Shown: positions 14,101-29,100 of the stretch, piece after piece | Numbering within the stretch: position 1 is the stretch's first letter | Layout: each line of letters begins with the position of its first letter | Origin: Schistosoma haematobium | Taxonomy: Eukaryota; Platyhelminthes; Trematoda; Strigeidida; Schistosomatidae | Reading direction: 5' to 3' | Assembly: GCF_000699445.3 (NCBI RefSeq) | Contig: NC_067200.1 | Span: 18,589,003-18,653,002, forward strand | DNA: 64,000 nucleotides | Made by a program: the position numbers and the translations under genes | Notes under the pieces: model-generated | Databases searched by the model: none | What the model was told of the DNA's origin: nothing | What the model saw: the letters and a program-made list of their open reading frames with translations, nothing else

Positions 14101-17100
14101 TGTTCGACATTTAAAGTGAAGGATAATTAATAGAAAATTCTTTTGTTTTAAGAATCTCTCTAATTAAATCTTTTCTCAACCTTTCCACCTCTACAAATTA
14201 TATTAGTTTAAGTCCATATATAAAAACATCCTTGTAGATATCATATAAGATTAAGGTATTGGTCAATCATTTAACTTAACCTATCTAGTGTGATAATTCT
14301 GTACAATTCACTCTCCAGTTTGTCTCATATCTCTTATATCAGTTTTTTCTTTATTATTAGTATGATGATAATCTTGCCCCCAAATGCCCTGGTACGGCTG
14401 AGAGTGAGGAGAGTCCGCTCTCCCTCTCGAAATGCTCTCACATGGCCACGCGTATATAGCCTCTGCCAGAAAAGTCTTACTTACTGCCTTCTCGTAGCGG
14501 GGGTGTTGTTTACGAAAGTGAGAGAACGAAAAGCGAATGTCCGACGCTTTAACCGGATCCCAAATCAATGGTGCACATGGGCTCCAGTATCCTGTGGGAA
14601 CAAATGGCGTATGAACCAATTTCTTGGTCACCGGCTTCCATGGGACTGCATCTCCTCACGATGCTCAACTGCCTTGTGGATCAGATCTTTAGGTCGAAGG
14701 CTCCGGGTGTAGCTCCCTAAGAAAACTATGTGCTCCTGTTTGGGTACCTGGGCAGTATCACAGCCCTCACACATGCCGAATGAGATTTGTGTGGCGCATA
14801 TGTATTTGGTGCCCCCTTGTACCATTATCTATGTGTTGAAATGAACAAATAAATAATTGATGATAATCTAGGTTTTGTGCATATAGAAACTACGTTCCTG
14901 TTAAGTTTTCTATGGTAATTCAATGGATTAAACAAGAAATAGATTTGTATTTCATTGCTTTTCGTTAGTTTTCTCCCTATTTTAATCATAAACTAAGAAT
15001 AAGATTAACTATTAAGCTTTTTTAGAATATGCGTTTAGAGAATGGATAATAATTTATCAACCAGTGAGCTGTTCGAAGCAGACAACGTAAGATGATTACA
15101 TGATATCGCGAATTGATTTATGTTAGGCCTGTACACCGTTGGGTACCGATTCATTTAGACGTTTGGGGCGGGACCCATCGTCCTGAGTTCGACTGCTGGT
15201 TGCATGGTCATGAATGTCCATTACTGAGATTTTAAAATGTTTATTCAATGATCATATAGTAAGGCTGTGTCTTATTACTCAATGACAATTAGACTTGGTT
15301 CTCTCAAAGTGATCTTTGTCAGGAAGAATGGGTATAAAAATAAATGAGGATAAAATATACTTTTCCAAGTCTTTTTTTGACCAAAATTATCAATGGTTTA
15401 AAAAAGAGTATTTTATTCAAAATTTTAGAAGGTGTTAAGGAACTATGGCTTACTTCAGAAGATCTTGGTGCTTACGGCCGTGATTTAGACAGGACTACAT
15501 CATCTCTTATTTGTCCTGGATTATCTGAAAAATGGCCTCATCACATTACACTTGCTGATCTATTGGCTGGTCTTGTCCCAATTATTCCTGCTGGATGTAT
15601 GTTACGTTTGGGTATGACAAATCCGCCATATATATTAGATCAATTAGTTGAAATCGCGGAAGTATTGTCACATCCTAGAGTGTATTCATTTCTTCATATT
15701 CCTGTTCAATCTGGTAAGTTTTTAAAAAAATTATTTTCATGTTCTGCTTATCATGGAATCTTTATATCAATATATAGGGTATTTCAGTTTTCTTTAATCA
15801 AAGTTAAATAGTGGCTAGTAGTGGCATCCTTGGCAGGTAGTAGTCTACTAGATGTGCCATTTTCTTCTTGTTATATAATCCTTTAGTTCTGAAAACTTTC
15901 CCGGAGAACATTATGTAAATGTGACATGTAATGTCAGTAATAAGAATAGCTCTGATAATAGTTTCTACGTCTATACTTCTTAGCTAGTTGCTCTGTATAT
16001 ATAGTCAAGGTATACTATACTGACGGTGTTGAATGAGCCAATCAGAATTAAGATAGAGCCTCATGGTATATTCGTTAAAAATTGAAAGTCCAGTGAATGA
16101 TAGCTTGTATGCTATTATTAACTAGGCAAAAATTGACACTGTTTGGTTCCTAAAATATTTGAAATGGATAGAAAAAATATCTAAGCAAGCAAACAATGAA
16201 TATAACACGATTTATTATTTATTATTTATTTTAGCACGTAGATATTGGTACAAGAAGGCACCAAATACATATGCGTCACACAGATTTCATTTGATATGTG
16301 TGAGGGCTGTGATACTGCCCGGGTGCCCAAACCGAAGCAGGTGGTTTTCTTAGGGGGCCACACCCCGAGCCTTTCACCTAAAGGTCTGATCCACAAGGCA
16401 ATGGAGCATCGTAAGGAGATGCATTCCCATGGTAGCCGGTGAGCAACGATTGGTTCATACGCCATTTGTGTCTTCACGATACTGGAACCATTGATTTGGG
16501 ATCTGGTTAAGGCGCCGGACATTCGCTTTTCGTCCTCCCATTTTCGTAAACAACAATGATGCCACGAGAAAGCAGTGAGTAGGACTTCCCTGGCAGAGGC
16601 TATATACGCGTGGCCATGTGAGAGCATTTGGAGAGGGAGAGCGAACTCTCCTCACTCTCGGCCATACCCGGGCCGATTTTGTGTTGAAATTCTTCATGGA
16701 ATTCGCTGCATAGTCAAAGTTGTTTTTGTAGCTACGTAGTTTTCTCTCACTTTAAATTCTGACTAAAAAATATCAACCGCTAAGTAAATCAAATGATAGG
16801 CAAGCATCATTGCATTATAGTTGATGTCAATTAGTGACAAAAATCCTATAGGTTTTTGACTAAAACTCACAGGGCTAACTTGAATAGTTCAATGTGTTTA
16901 CGTGAATTCATTAAATCCAAATCATTGTTTCACTGTAAGTTTACTTCTTTTTATTACTAATTATTTTGTAACTAAGCATTATTTTCTTATTAATATCGAT
17001 AAGTTATTTAAGGTCCTGCTTCGATTTGAGCACCCGGGCAATATCACAGCACTCACACAAATCAAATGGGATTTGTGTGGCGCATATATATCTGGTGCCC

Positions 17101-20100
17101 CCTTGTACCAATACTTATGTGTTCAAATCATTAATAATTAATTAAGGTCTTCAGCATTTTATCACATTTATCTTCGTATTTTGAAAGTTAGAATTATATA
17201 TTGTCTGGATTAATTAGGGTGAAGATATCCAAGACTACTTTACATTGATGGTGGAAGTTATAGCTTGAAGGAAATCAATTTTCTTGTATTTTGTTTTGTT
17301 TTGTCACAGGTTCAGATGCTGTATTAGACGCAATGAAAAGGGAGTATACTATAGAAGAATTCTCAAATGTTGTAGATTATCTTATGCAAAATGTGAAACC
17401 GCCAAATTTGTAAGTTATCATTTGCTTATTGATTATATTTAAAAATGCAAGCAAATAAAGCTTTTGTAGTCCCTTGTTAGTCGTCATGTTTTTACTAGTC
17501 TCTTCGCTTAATGGTACCGATTTTAATCGATATGTATTAAGATTTGTCCGTTTATAGACCCCCAAATCCCCTGGTATGGCCAAGAGTGGGAAAAGTTAGC
17601 TCTCCCTCTCGAAATGCTCTCACATAGCAATGTGCATACAACCACTGCTAGGGAAGTCCTACTCACTGCCTTCTCGTGGCATTACTATTGTTTACGAAAT
17701 CGAGAGGACGAAAAGCGAATGTTCGGCACTTTAACAGGGTTGGTGGACACGAAAAGTCCATTTAGGCGAGTTGGTAAACCGTGTTCCCAAACCAATGGTG
17801 CACATGGGCTCCAGTATCCTTTGAGAACAAATTGCGTATTACTTGTAATTGTATTGAACAATGTATTATCTAATGTTAATCGTGTTCTTTATTCTGGGTC
17901 GTCCATCCTGGTTTGGATATAACGTGACTAGTCTTGTGGTGCGTGCTACTTATATTGATATAAGTAGTATATAACGTGAGTCAAAAGAACGTAACGTCTG
18001 GCAGCAGAAGATGGAGAAGATCAAGAAAAGAAGAGCGAGAAAACAATGGAATTTGTAAGAAATCGCATGAACAATGAAATGCGAGACAATGGATTGAGGT
18101 TTGCAAAAGCAACAGTCCGGTTTGATATGATAGAATAATATTTTGCAAATTAACGATTTACTATATGGTTTTTCTATTTTACCAAGTAATTCTGTAATTT
18201 GTCCTAAATACAATTTGGTTGTCCTCACCCGTGTTCTCCTTCACTACATTTGGTGTCGCTGCCTCCACTAAGGATGGAGATTCCATGGCCGAAGGAGTTT
18301 GAGGACGGAGATGTGCTGAGCTTCCTGAAGGAGTTTGAGGCCGTGGCGGAGCTGGTGGGAGTGAAGGAGCCGAAGGCGAAACTGGTGGTGCTGGGGACGC
18401 TTCTGAGAGGCAGGGCGAAGGCTGTGTATGACAGCTTGGACGGTGCTGGCGGGAAGACGACATGGGAGACAGTCACGGAGCGGTTGGCGGCGGAGTTTGA
18501 CAGCCCAGTGGACAGGGAGGACGCGCTGCAGAAGTTCCGGCTGGCGAGGTTGCCGGTCGATGGTGACCCACTGGTGCTGGCTGTGGAGCTTACCAGGTTG
18601 TTACGCCGTGCGCTGCCGAGTCTGGATGAGGAGTCGGAGGCACAGTTGTTGGCGTCACAGTTTATCGAGAGTGTGCCTGCCACCGTCTCCCAACAGCTGA
18701 AACTGGTGGACGCAGCGCAACCGATGGATATCAGTGAACTGGCGAAGGTGACTCGTCAGCTGATGACGCGAACAGTAGCTCCGGTCGGGTGCGAAAAGCA
18801 GGAGATGAGTAATGTCGAGAAGAAGATTGAGGAGCTGGAGCGTGAGATTGCAGCAATACGAGTGAACAATAAAAGGAACGATAAATGTTACGCTTGTGGA
18901 GGGACAGGACATTGGAAGATAAACTGTCCAACAAGACGAAGACGCAGATATGTTAGACGTTACAACGAGTGTTCTTTCTATCCTAGGAATCTGGGGATTG
19001 TTGCGTTAGTAGACAGAGGGGCAGTATATACGAGAGTGAACATAAATGGGCGAGATTTAGTTTGTCTGATCGATACAGGTGCAGCAGTATCGTTAATAGG
19101 CAAAGAGCAATGTAAGAGAATCAAGCCGTGTACATTAGCTGTCCACACGATAGGGGGCCATATGTTAGAGGTGTTTGGCGTATCTAACAGTATCGTAAAA
19201 TTGGGGGATGCTGAGATAAATTTTCCGTTCGTCGTAACCACAAGCTTATCGAGACCGATATTAGGAGCAGATTTCCTAAGAGAAGTAAAAGCGATAGTTG
19301 ACTTAAGAAGCGGTAAGGTGGTCACGAAATATGGTTCATTGACAATACACGAAAGTAGCGAAGTGGCTGAAATAAGAGTTGCAGCGGATGTCTCGTCAAA
19401 GAAACCAAACATTCACGAGTTATGCAAAAAGTATGCGAAACTATTCACTGGAGATGGGGAGCCGTATGGATTTTGTGACAGAGTAAAGCACGAAATACCG
19501 ATAAAGAACAGTCGAGTAAATATATTTGCAACACGTCGTGTCCCGGTGCATTTAGAGGCCGAGGTAAATCGTCAGGTCCAGGAAATGTTAAAAGAAGGTA
19601 TAATTGAGGAAGCGGACAGCCCATATAGCTCGCCGGTACTCTTGGTAAAGAAACCAAATGGAAAGTATAGATTTTGTGTCGACTTCAGAGAATTGAATAA
19701 TATAACAGACCTGAAGCCTTGTGCAATGCCAACAGTGGTGGAAACATTAGATCGGCTACAGAATGCCACGGTGTTTACAGTGCTGGATTTACGGTCAGGT
19801 TATTGGCAACTGCCTATAAAACAGAGTGATCGAAGCAAGACAGCGTTTACTGTACGTGATAAACAGTATCAATTTAAACGAATGCCGTTCGGGTTGGCGG
19901 GTGCACCGTTCACGTTCAGAAGATTAATGACACTACTGCTCAAGAATCTAGATAATGTCGAGGTATATGGCGACGATGTAGTTGTGTACAGTCAAACAGA
20001 AACAGATCACATCAAGCATGTGGAAGCGGTCTTAAAGCGAATTGACGAATTTGGACTTCGGATTAATAAGGACAAGTCGCAGATAGCGAAAAGTAGCGTC

Positions 20101-23100
20101 ACATTGTTGGGACATAAAGTGGGAAATGGAGAAATAAAACCATTGCCGAAGAAAATTCTTACCATAAAAAATATTGCAGTACCTAATTCGAAAAGGAAGT
20201 TGAGACAGTTCCTGGGAAGAGCGGCGTTCTACAGTCGGTTTGTCAAGAATTTCAACGAAATAGCAGCACCCTTATATAAGTTATTGAGCAGCACCAAGTT
20301 TACGTGGACTGAGACTGCCGAACAAACGTTCAACCGAATCAAAAACATGCTAGACGATCGCCAGATGACGCTCAGACTGCCTGAACCGGGAAGACTGTTT
20401 ACAGTGGCCACAGACGCGAGTGATCATGGTATAGGTGCTGTGTTGAGTCAGGCTGATAGAGTGGTGGAATACGCGAGTCGCGTCCTCACACCCGCTGAAC
20501 AGAAGTATTCAACCATCGAAAAGGAGTGTTTAGCGATCGTGTGGGCAGTGGAAAAATGGAGACCATACCTCTTAGGCAGACGATTTCACATTGAGACCGA
20601 CCATAAACCCCTGCAGTGGTTGAAAACAGCAAGAGACCCCCGAGGGAAGTTGGCGCGATGGATGATACGCCTGCAAGAATACGATTTCAGTATCGGCCAT
20701 GTTCCAGGAAAAGAAAACGTAATGGCGGATTACTTGTCAAGACCAGACATGGAAGCCGACCTGCCATTAACAGCATACGCGGTGAATAGTTTAGAGGGAG
20801 ACCCATTAGAACTCGTCCGGCAGCAGAAAGCTGACCCTAACCTTCGAGAGGTAATCAGAGTGATAAAAGAGGGAGCAGACGTAGATAAACGAACAATGGA
20901 CAAGGAGGTAATAACGCTGCTTCGGCAAAAGGAACGACTGAGAGTGAACTCATATGGAGTGCTGACCTGGCAGGACGATGATGAGAATTGGGTGGCGGTG
21001 ATCCCGAAAGGCTGGCGGCGTAAAGTGACACACGAGTGTCACCAGGTAGCACATACAGGCATCGCAAGAACGACGGACTTACTACGACAAAGTGCATACT
21101 GGCCGAGCATGAGAGACGATGTGGCTGAATACGTGTTAACCTGCCAGCAGTGTCAGCTAATGAAAAGCGATCGATACAGACAACCGCCATTACAGTCAAT
21201 CCCAGTAACCGCAGTCGGTGATCTATGGTCGGTGGATGTGATGGAACCGTTTCCACAGACGGCGAGCGGTAACCAGTACCTGTTAGTGATGACGGAACAT
21301 GCTACACGTTGGGTAGATGCCGTACCCATTGCAGACCAGCGGGCAAGGACAGTGACCGAGGTGGTAATCGGCATATTGTAGCGTGTCACGGAATACCGAA
21401 GATGATATTAACTGACCAGGGTCCCTGTTTTGAAAGTGACGAGTTTAAAGCCCGTTTAAAGCAGTTTGGCATCAAGAGAATACGAACTACACCGTATCAT
21501 CCTCAGACAAACGGGCTTACAGAGAGAAACAATCGAACGTTAAAGGAATGGTTAGCATCAAAAGGAGGAAATTGGGAGAAAGAGTTACCATTGATTTTGC
21601 TGGCACATCGTTCCTCCACACAAGGAACGACCAAGAAGTCACCTTTCTTGCTCATGTATGGCAGACAACCACGACTTCCAATGCATAATAAGACCTGGCC
21701 ACAACAACAGAAGTGGACGACAACAAGGTTAAGAAAAGAGAGGAGAGAGGCAATAAAGAACGTGGAAAAGAAACAAATATCAGACACAAAGAAGGCAGAA
21801 CAACAGAGGAGAACGTGGAAACCCTTTGCAGTGGGGGACCTAGTAAAGTGTAGAGAACGAAAAAGTAACATAGCAGGGGGAGCAGGGTCGGGGAAGCTGG
21901 CCCCAAAATGGGAAGGACCGTATGTTATCACGGAGAGACGCGGCTCGGTCTATACGATCCGGAGAGAAGACAAGCAGAAGCGCGTAAATGCTAGTCAACT
22001 ACAGAGTTGGTTTCAAGATCATCATGGGTGTGAATCACGAAAAGCACCAAAGAACACAGCGGTACGGAGATCAGAAAGACTACGACAGTAACTTGTTAAA
22101 AGGGGGGACGAGTGTGGTGCGTGCTACTTATATTGATATAAGTAGTATATAACATGAGTCAAAAGAACGTAACGTCTGGCAGCAGAAGATGGAGAAGATC
22201 AAGAAAAGAAGAGCGAGAAAACAATGGAATTTGTAAGAAATCGCATGAACAATGAAATGCGAGACAATGGATTGAGGTTTGCAAAAGCAGCAGTCCGGTT
22301 TGATATGATAGAATAATATTTTGCAAATTAACGATTTACTATATGGTTTTTCTATTTTACCAAGTAATTCTGTAATTTGTCCTAAATACAATTTGGTTGT
22401 CCTCACCCGTGTTCTCCTTCACTACAGTCTCATCGTAATATTGATGAGAAAGAGAAAAAAAATAATAATCAACAATGAGATAATTCAAATCATTCCAAAT
22501 TGGATTATCAGGTTGAAATTTTGTTGCATTTTGTGAGGACGGTAGCTTCCCGATTGGACAGTGCTAATAACCCCCTATGTGTGGATTGGATAGCTACAAT
22601 GATGATTTCGTTTTTACTAAGAAAAACTATAAATACCTGACAGTTTTGTATTATAATTTGACACTGTCTGGAATAACATTTCTTTCACTTGTCTTCTGTC
22701 TTCTTATTTGCGAATTGGAAGGGTTCTAGCGTTCAAGTGCTCAAGTTATACGCGGTATATCAAGAATATAAGCTCTAGATATAATACATTTATAGTACGC
22801 TTTTGTTTTACTGGTTTCGGATTTTCTCTTTCGTTGATTTGGACGATGTAACACGTTTACTGGTTTGAATCAATTGATGGTTGATCGTATTAAGCTAATA
22901 AAATTCAACGTATTTCATATATGGATGGACTACATCGAAAACACTGATCAATGTAACATTTTATATTCAGATTTTGCCAAGTTGTTTTAAACATTGTTCA
23001 TATGTACACTTTAACGAGGTTGTAAGCCCTAATAACTCATCTTATTTATAGTTATCAGTATAAGGTTGTCGATAGAGAATGCTAGTGAGCGGCCTATGCT

Positions 23101-26100
23101 CCTCCACGAGAGTTAACACGGTAAGTATAGGGTTGTAGAGATTGTCAAGTCATAATCAAGATCATGAACCGATTTAAAAAAACAAACGATTTACTTACAC
23201 TCTACTAATTATTTGTCCATCGATTTTCCCCATTATCTTTAAACTTTATTATTAGACCTCCTGGTGCAGCACATGATTCTGTAAATGGATCTGGGGCGCT
23301 TACAATTGCCACTGATGTGATATGCGGTTTCCCAACTGAAACGGATAACGATTTTAATGAAACTGTTGAATTAATTGAAAAGTATCAATTTCCTGTATTA
23401 CATATAAATCAGTTCTTTCCACGTCCCGGTACACCTGCTGCTAATATGCCAAGGTATTTTCTAAAATTAGGAATTTTTTTCTGTTAATTGTTTATATTTC
23501 ATAAATATTATTATTATCAGCATGGGGTTGTGGAGATTATTATGTTTTTGATTGAGATCATGAACCGTATGACGTTGGAACACCATTCAAAACCTGGAAG
23601 CTGTGACGACGGACCACGGGTGAACTCGAGGAAGCTGTAAAAGGCTCAGAAGGAGCCGAAAACGTTCCATCCAATCATCTTTCGGAAGAATATTCTAGAA
23701 TTTCTACATGTAGCTTACCGATTGGATACTGCTAATAGCCCCCTGTATGCGGATTGGAGAACTGTAATGATGATTTCGTTCTCACTAAAAACTATAAATA
23801 CCTGATAATTTTGTGCTATGATTGACACTGTTTGGAATAATATTCCTTTCATCAGTCTTCTGTCTTATTATTGCGACTTCGAAGGGTTTTGGTGTTCTAG
23901 TGCTCTGTTATACGCGGTATATCAAGAAATCAACTTTCAAGATATAACAGAAGCACAGCCGTTTCGCGCGCGAGACCGAAGGACCTGGGTTTGAATCCCG
24001 CAAGTGGGATCATGAATGCGCACTGTTGAGGAGTCCCACAATAGAACAAAACGGTCTTCCAGTGCTTTCAATGGTGGTCCAACATCAATTGGTCCATGAT
24101 CTCAATCATAAATATTATTGCTTGGAAACATTTCTAAGTGTTCCTTTGAGATTTTTAGGCTTCCAGTTCATAACCAGAAAATGTGTGATCCTGTAAATTG
24201 TCACACTCAAATTTCAGTTATTTAGTAATGACTAAATTTTGCATCAGGAATTTACATTTCAGTAGCATTGTAAAATATGACAATCATATACTGAATACTT
24301 CGTTTGCAAACTTCCATCATTTGTCCTTTACACTCTATATGATTCTTCCAGTTCACAATTCATTTTTATTTCTCTTTCTATTCTCTTTAAGTACATCTTA
24401 GCCTTCTGCTGCCAGCTATTCAACTTTTGATTAATGTTACATACTACTTATGTCGACAGACATAAGTAGTATACAACACAGTATATGTAATCTTCACAGA
24501 GCGGGTTTAATTCAAAGTTTGCTGTTCAGTGAATTGTATAACAGTTTATTATTTGAAGAATATATATATTCTCTAACTTATCATGCCATCTAATCTACGG
24601 TGTTGATTGAGTTCAATGTGAATTATGTATATCTATCATTCAACTGAATATCACGTCATTGAATTTCAATCAGGATTGAATAGCTCGTTACTACTCTCGT
24701 TGAGATTTCAGCTTTGATCAGTTCTAAGTTTCCTTCGAATTATCTATGTAATTTGTCGACGTTTTTATACCTCTGATCACTTAGCTAAACAGCGTTTTTT
24801 CTGGTGAGGCTTCATTTATTATTTATTTGAACACATAAATATTGATACAAAAGGGCACCAAATACATATGCTCCACACAAGTCCCATTGTTTGTGTGTGG
24901 GCTGTAATACTGCCTGAGTGCCCAGACCAAAGCAGGTGGTTTCTTAGGGGGCTAAACTTGGAGCCTTCGACCTAAACGTCTAATCCACAAGGCAGTGAAA
25001 CAACGTCAGGAGATGCACTCCCATGGTAGCCGGTGACCGACAATTGGTTCATACGCCGTTCGTTCCCTCAGAATCCTGGAGTCCATGTACACCATTGGTT
25101 TGGAACGAGGGTTTCTAACTCCTCTAGGTAGATGTTGCATATCCACCAACCCGGTTAGAGCGCCGTACATTCACTTTTCGTCCTCTCAATTTTGTTAACA
25201 ACACCCCATCGTCGCGAAAAGGCATTGAGTAGGACTTCCGTGGCTGTGAATGTATACGTTTGGCCATGTGGGAGTATTTCTAGGGGGAGCTGGCTCTCCC
25301 CAGTCTTGACCGTACCAGGACATTTGGGGGTACTAAGGTATATTGCACATTCCTATCTATTTTTCATTTGAATTACCGCTATGAAGTAACGAAATAGGAT
25401 AATGACATTTTCATCCCCCTTTTATTTATTCAATATTAGCCTACAGAAAATAATTGTTTATTGAAAGATTATTCTCAACTATATCATTTTCATTGGAACA
25501 GTTTTATTGATCTGGAAAACACGATCCATTTGATTGACCTAACTCGGTTGGGACATAGCTTCCAACAATTACGAAAAACAATAAATCTAGTCAGCTAACA
25601 CTACCGATTTTCTGTGCATCATAAAAAAGAATAAAAAATAACAGTGGTAAAAACAACAAAAGGTGTTTTTGTTAGAATGATAATCATTAAGTTTTGAATG
25701 TTACCCCAACAATCGTAATATCGACTCTATTCCGCGATCATTACTAGATAACCAAAGAGAATTTTGTACATACCACTTAATACCATACGAATGCTGGTGC
25801 TATTCCGCAGATTGAGCTCACTCTTGATACCATTAAATGCCTAGGAGTACTGTAGAACTGTTTCGTCATAATATGCCCATCTACAACCTTTCAACCGGGA
25901 ATCGGACTCAGGGCATTCAGTCTTGTGCTCGAGTGCTCAACCTCTAAACCACCGAGCAGGTATCTAATGGTTTATATATATAGCTTCAGTCAGTTGACAA
26001 CATTGCGTGAGCGTCTCGCGATTGTAGAATTTTCATAGTTTGGTTACCTGTGTCCGAGTCGTTGGTTCGCACTGTTCAAGAGTCCTATACCAGGATGGAA

Positions 26101-29100
26101 CAATTGTCCAGTGCGCGCGGAATGCTATTCCTGGTCTCCTGAAATCACGCTCTAAACTACACGTAGGAGCTTTTAACGTACGAACACTGTGACAAATATG
26201 ACAGCAGGCTTCCTTAGCTAGGACTTTAGAATCCCGCGCCATCGATGTGTGCTGCGTCTCCGAAACGCGCATACAGGATCCGAGTAGCGTCATACATTTG
26301 ACCTCACCATGCCAAAATAAAGAACCGACTCGATTCACACTTCGTGTATCTGGAAGCCCTGATTCTGCTTCCCGTGGCAGCGCCGGCGTAGGTATAGCAT
26401 TGAGTCCTAGGGCAGAACTAGCTCTCTTAGAGTGGATCCCAGTAGATAGTCGTTTGTACGTTGTCCGACTGAACGGAACAGTAAAGATCCGAAAAGATAG
26501 GGACACTCGTCGTTGCCTCTTCGTCGTCTCTGCCTATTCTCCTACTGACTGCAGCTCAGATGATGTAAAAGATGAGTTTTACAGAAAGCTCTCCGACCTT
26601 CTCCGAAAAGCTAGGCGCTCGGATGTAGTAATAGTGGCCAGTGACTTTAATGCTCAAGTAGGTAAACTAAGCGAAAGGGAAAGACACCTAGGTGGATCTT
26701 ATGGTGTCGTGGCTCAAAGAACAGATAATGGCGACCGTCTGTTGCAGCTATGCTCAGATAACCGCCTGTTTCTTGCAAATACTAACTTTAAGCATAAGGA
26801 AAAACATCTTTTAACATGGCGACCCCCTAATTCGTCCCAACGTTGGACCCAAATAGATCACATCGCTATCAGCCACCGATGGAATGGCTCGATAGAAGAT
26901 CGTCGCTCATTCTGGAGCACATGCCTAGATTCAGATCATGCTCTAGTACGAGCGCGTATCTGTCTGCGTCTTACTGGACGTAGGAAAGACGCTGCAAGGA
27001 AGCCTCTTAGGGCCCTACTTAATGATAGTCAAGCTAAGAGTATATTTCAGGAACAACTAGGAAAACAGTTAGGCAGCCATGTATGTGATGCCCACCCTGA
27101 GGCAGCATGGAATGATATCCGAAAAGCTGTGGAAACAGTAGTGATATCTGCCAGTAAGGTAACCCGTAAGGTTAGGGAGCAACACTGGATCTCAGCAGCA
27201 TCTATCGCACTGATAGATGCTCGGAAACTCATTCCACCTGGCTCTGAACATAATGAAGAGCGGAGTCAGCTTAAGCGCAAGCTGACAAGAAGTCTACGCA
27301 ATGATCGCGAACAGTGGTGGGTAGCGAAAGCAAGAGAGATGGAAAAGGCAGCGGCAATAGGTAATAGCAGACAATTGTTCAGACTTGTTAGGGAAACCGG
27401 TATTAGGAAACCGACTGTTAGCGAAACAATCTCAGAGAAAGATGGACATATTATACATTCTCAATCCAGGAGATTGGATCGATGGGCAGAACACTTTAGG
27501 GATCAGTTCAACTGGCCTTCAGCCACACTTCGGTTTCCCACGATCTCCAGTCAACCTGAATGGCAAGTTAATGTAGGTCCTCCGTCTCTTTACGAAGTTG
27601 AAAAAGCCATTCTTGTTCAACTTTGTCATTGACGTACTTTTAGAGATACCACTCTCCTCATCTAAATTTCCAAGGGTTGAACTTCTACCAGGAGGTCCAC
27701 TTGTTGACTTAGAATATGCTGATGACATAGTTTTATTTGGCGAAGACGCTGACAAAATGCAGAGTCTTCTGACCACTCTAAAAAATAATGCAAACATGTT
27801 CGGCATGCGATTCTCCCCCTCGAAATGCAAAATGTTGCTTCAGGATTGGGTTACATTGACACCCGAACTAATGATAGGGAGTGAAGTAATTGAGCGTGTC
27901 GATCGCTTCACTTATCTTGGAAGTCTCATCAGCCTTGTGGTCTTGTGTGTGACGAAATCTCAGCACAGATACAGAAGGCTCGACTAGCTTTTACCAACTT
28001 GCGTCATTTATGGCGTAGGCGAGATATCCGTCTATCAACCAAAGGACGTGTTTACTGCGCAGCAGTTTGTTCCGTCCTACTTTATGGCAGTGAAACATGG
28101 CCGGTAAGAGTAGAAGATATTCGTAGGTTACTAGTATTTGATCATAGGTGTCTTCAAAATATTGCTCGTATATCCTGGGACCATCGAGTAAGTAATGCAG
28201 TTCTTAGGAAACGGGTACTAGGTAAGGATGGCAAGTCAATTGATGAAGTAGTGAAACTTCATCAGTTGAGATGACTGGGACACGTGTTACGTATGCCCAA
28301 CGACCGACTGCCTCGACGTGCGATGTTCAGTGGTATAGGAGTAGGTTGGAAGAACGCTAGGGGTGGCCAGACCAAAACATGGCACAAGTCCATGAAATCA
28401 CTGACAAGTGGATTGAGTCATGTTGGTAGGTGTAGACTACCTGGTTGGGGACCGCAAGATGATAGCAACCGATGGTTAGAGACCCTGAATGACATGGCTC
28501 AAAATCGTTTGCAATGACGCAGGTGCATCCACTCTTTGTGTTCTCTCAAATTCTAATCTTCTGATTTCTTCATGTCCCTTTCTTTTTTCTCTTTCCAAAT
28601 TTATTTCACTGTATTATACTCCTTGAATAACATCTTCAAACCCTAATGTTTCTGATTACAGCTTATAATTTTACTACATCTAGCACTACGGGATTTGAAT
28701 CGACCACTGCATCTCTGTGCTAATGTGGTGTGGCAACTCGAACTGATGTATGTACGTACGAAGTTCTACGTTGTTACTGACTGACTGACTGACCAGTGCT
28801 TCGTGGTTTTCAATAGTTATTTTGCTTAGTTTGTTTCGTAATTTGAACTATGATCAATTCTACAACTTTCACAAAATCCTATACTGAAAAAAATCTTTTT
28901 GCTTCCAATGTCTTCTGTATAAATGACGCTCAACGTCTGTGACACCTCGTTCATACAGTGACCAAAATCAATACAGAATGTATTATATGTTTATTTTTAA
29001 GTAAGAACATAGTTGATTGTAATGTTAGTGAAGATAGTCAAACACTTTATAAGATTCGAATATTGTTTTTACGATATTCTATTATTGTTTTTCTTTATTT

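Larger units (their letters stand above)
17935..22426 (+). mobile_element. Ty3/gypsy LTR retrotransposon, recent insertion
   Basis: 4492 bp, with two 314-bp LTRs (TGTGGTG...CACTACA) differing at only two positions and a 4-bp target duplication GTCT at 17931-17934 and 22427-22430. A PBS-like TGGTGTCGCTGCC starts 2 bp after the 5' LTR, and a polypurine tract (AAAAGGGGGGACGAG) abuts the 3' LTR. Domain order gag - protease - RT - RNase H - integrase identifies Ty3/gypsy. It lies in sense orientation in CDKAL1 intron 6. One frameshift in integrase is the only clear defect. Confidence 0.96.

Noticed and set aside
14308..14631. A recurring open frame ([18 protein letters not shown] ... HFRKQH) in many short repeats, on the antisense strand
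   Set aside because: It recurs because the repeat recurs (also 30890-31072, 40062-40244, 55627-55965). Starts, ends and stops differ between copies and no domain is visible, so it is not supported as a gene.
18179..18683. Minus-strand open frames over gag
   Set aside because: Shadow frames of the gypsy gag sequence; no independent similarity.
22540..23930. The two TATA-bearing repeats as a pair of LTRs of one element
   Set aside because: The region between contains CDKAL1 exon 7 and no retroviral domains.
26033..26506. 157-codon minus-strand open frame
   Set aside because: Antisense to the LINE-A endonuclease; it crosses the hammerhead/LINE junction.
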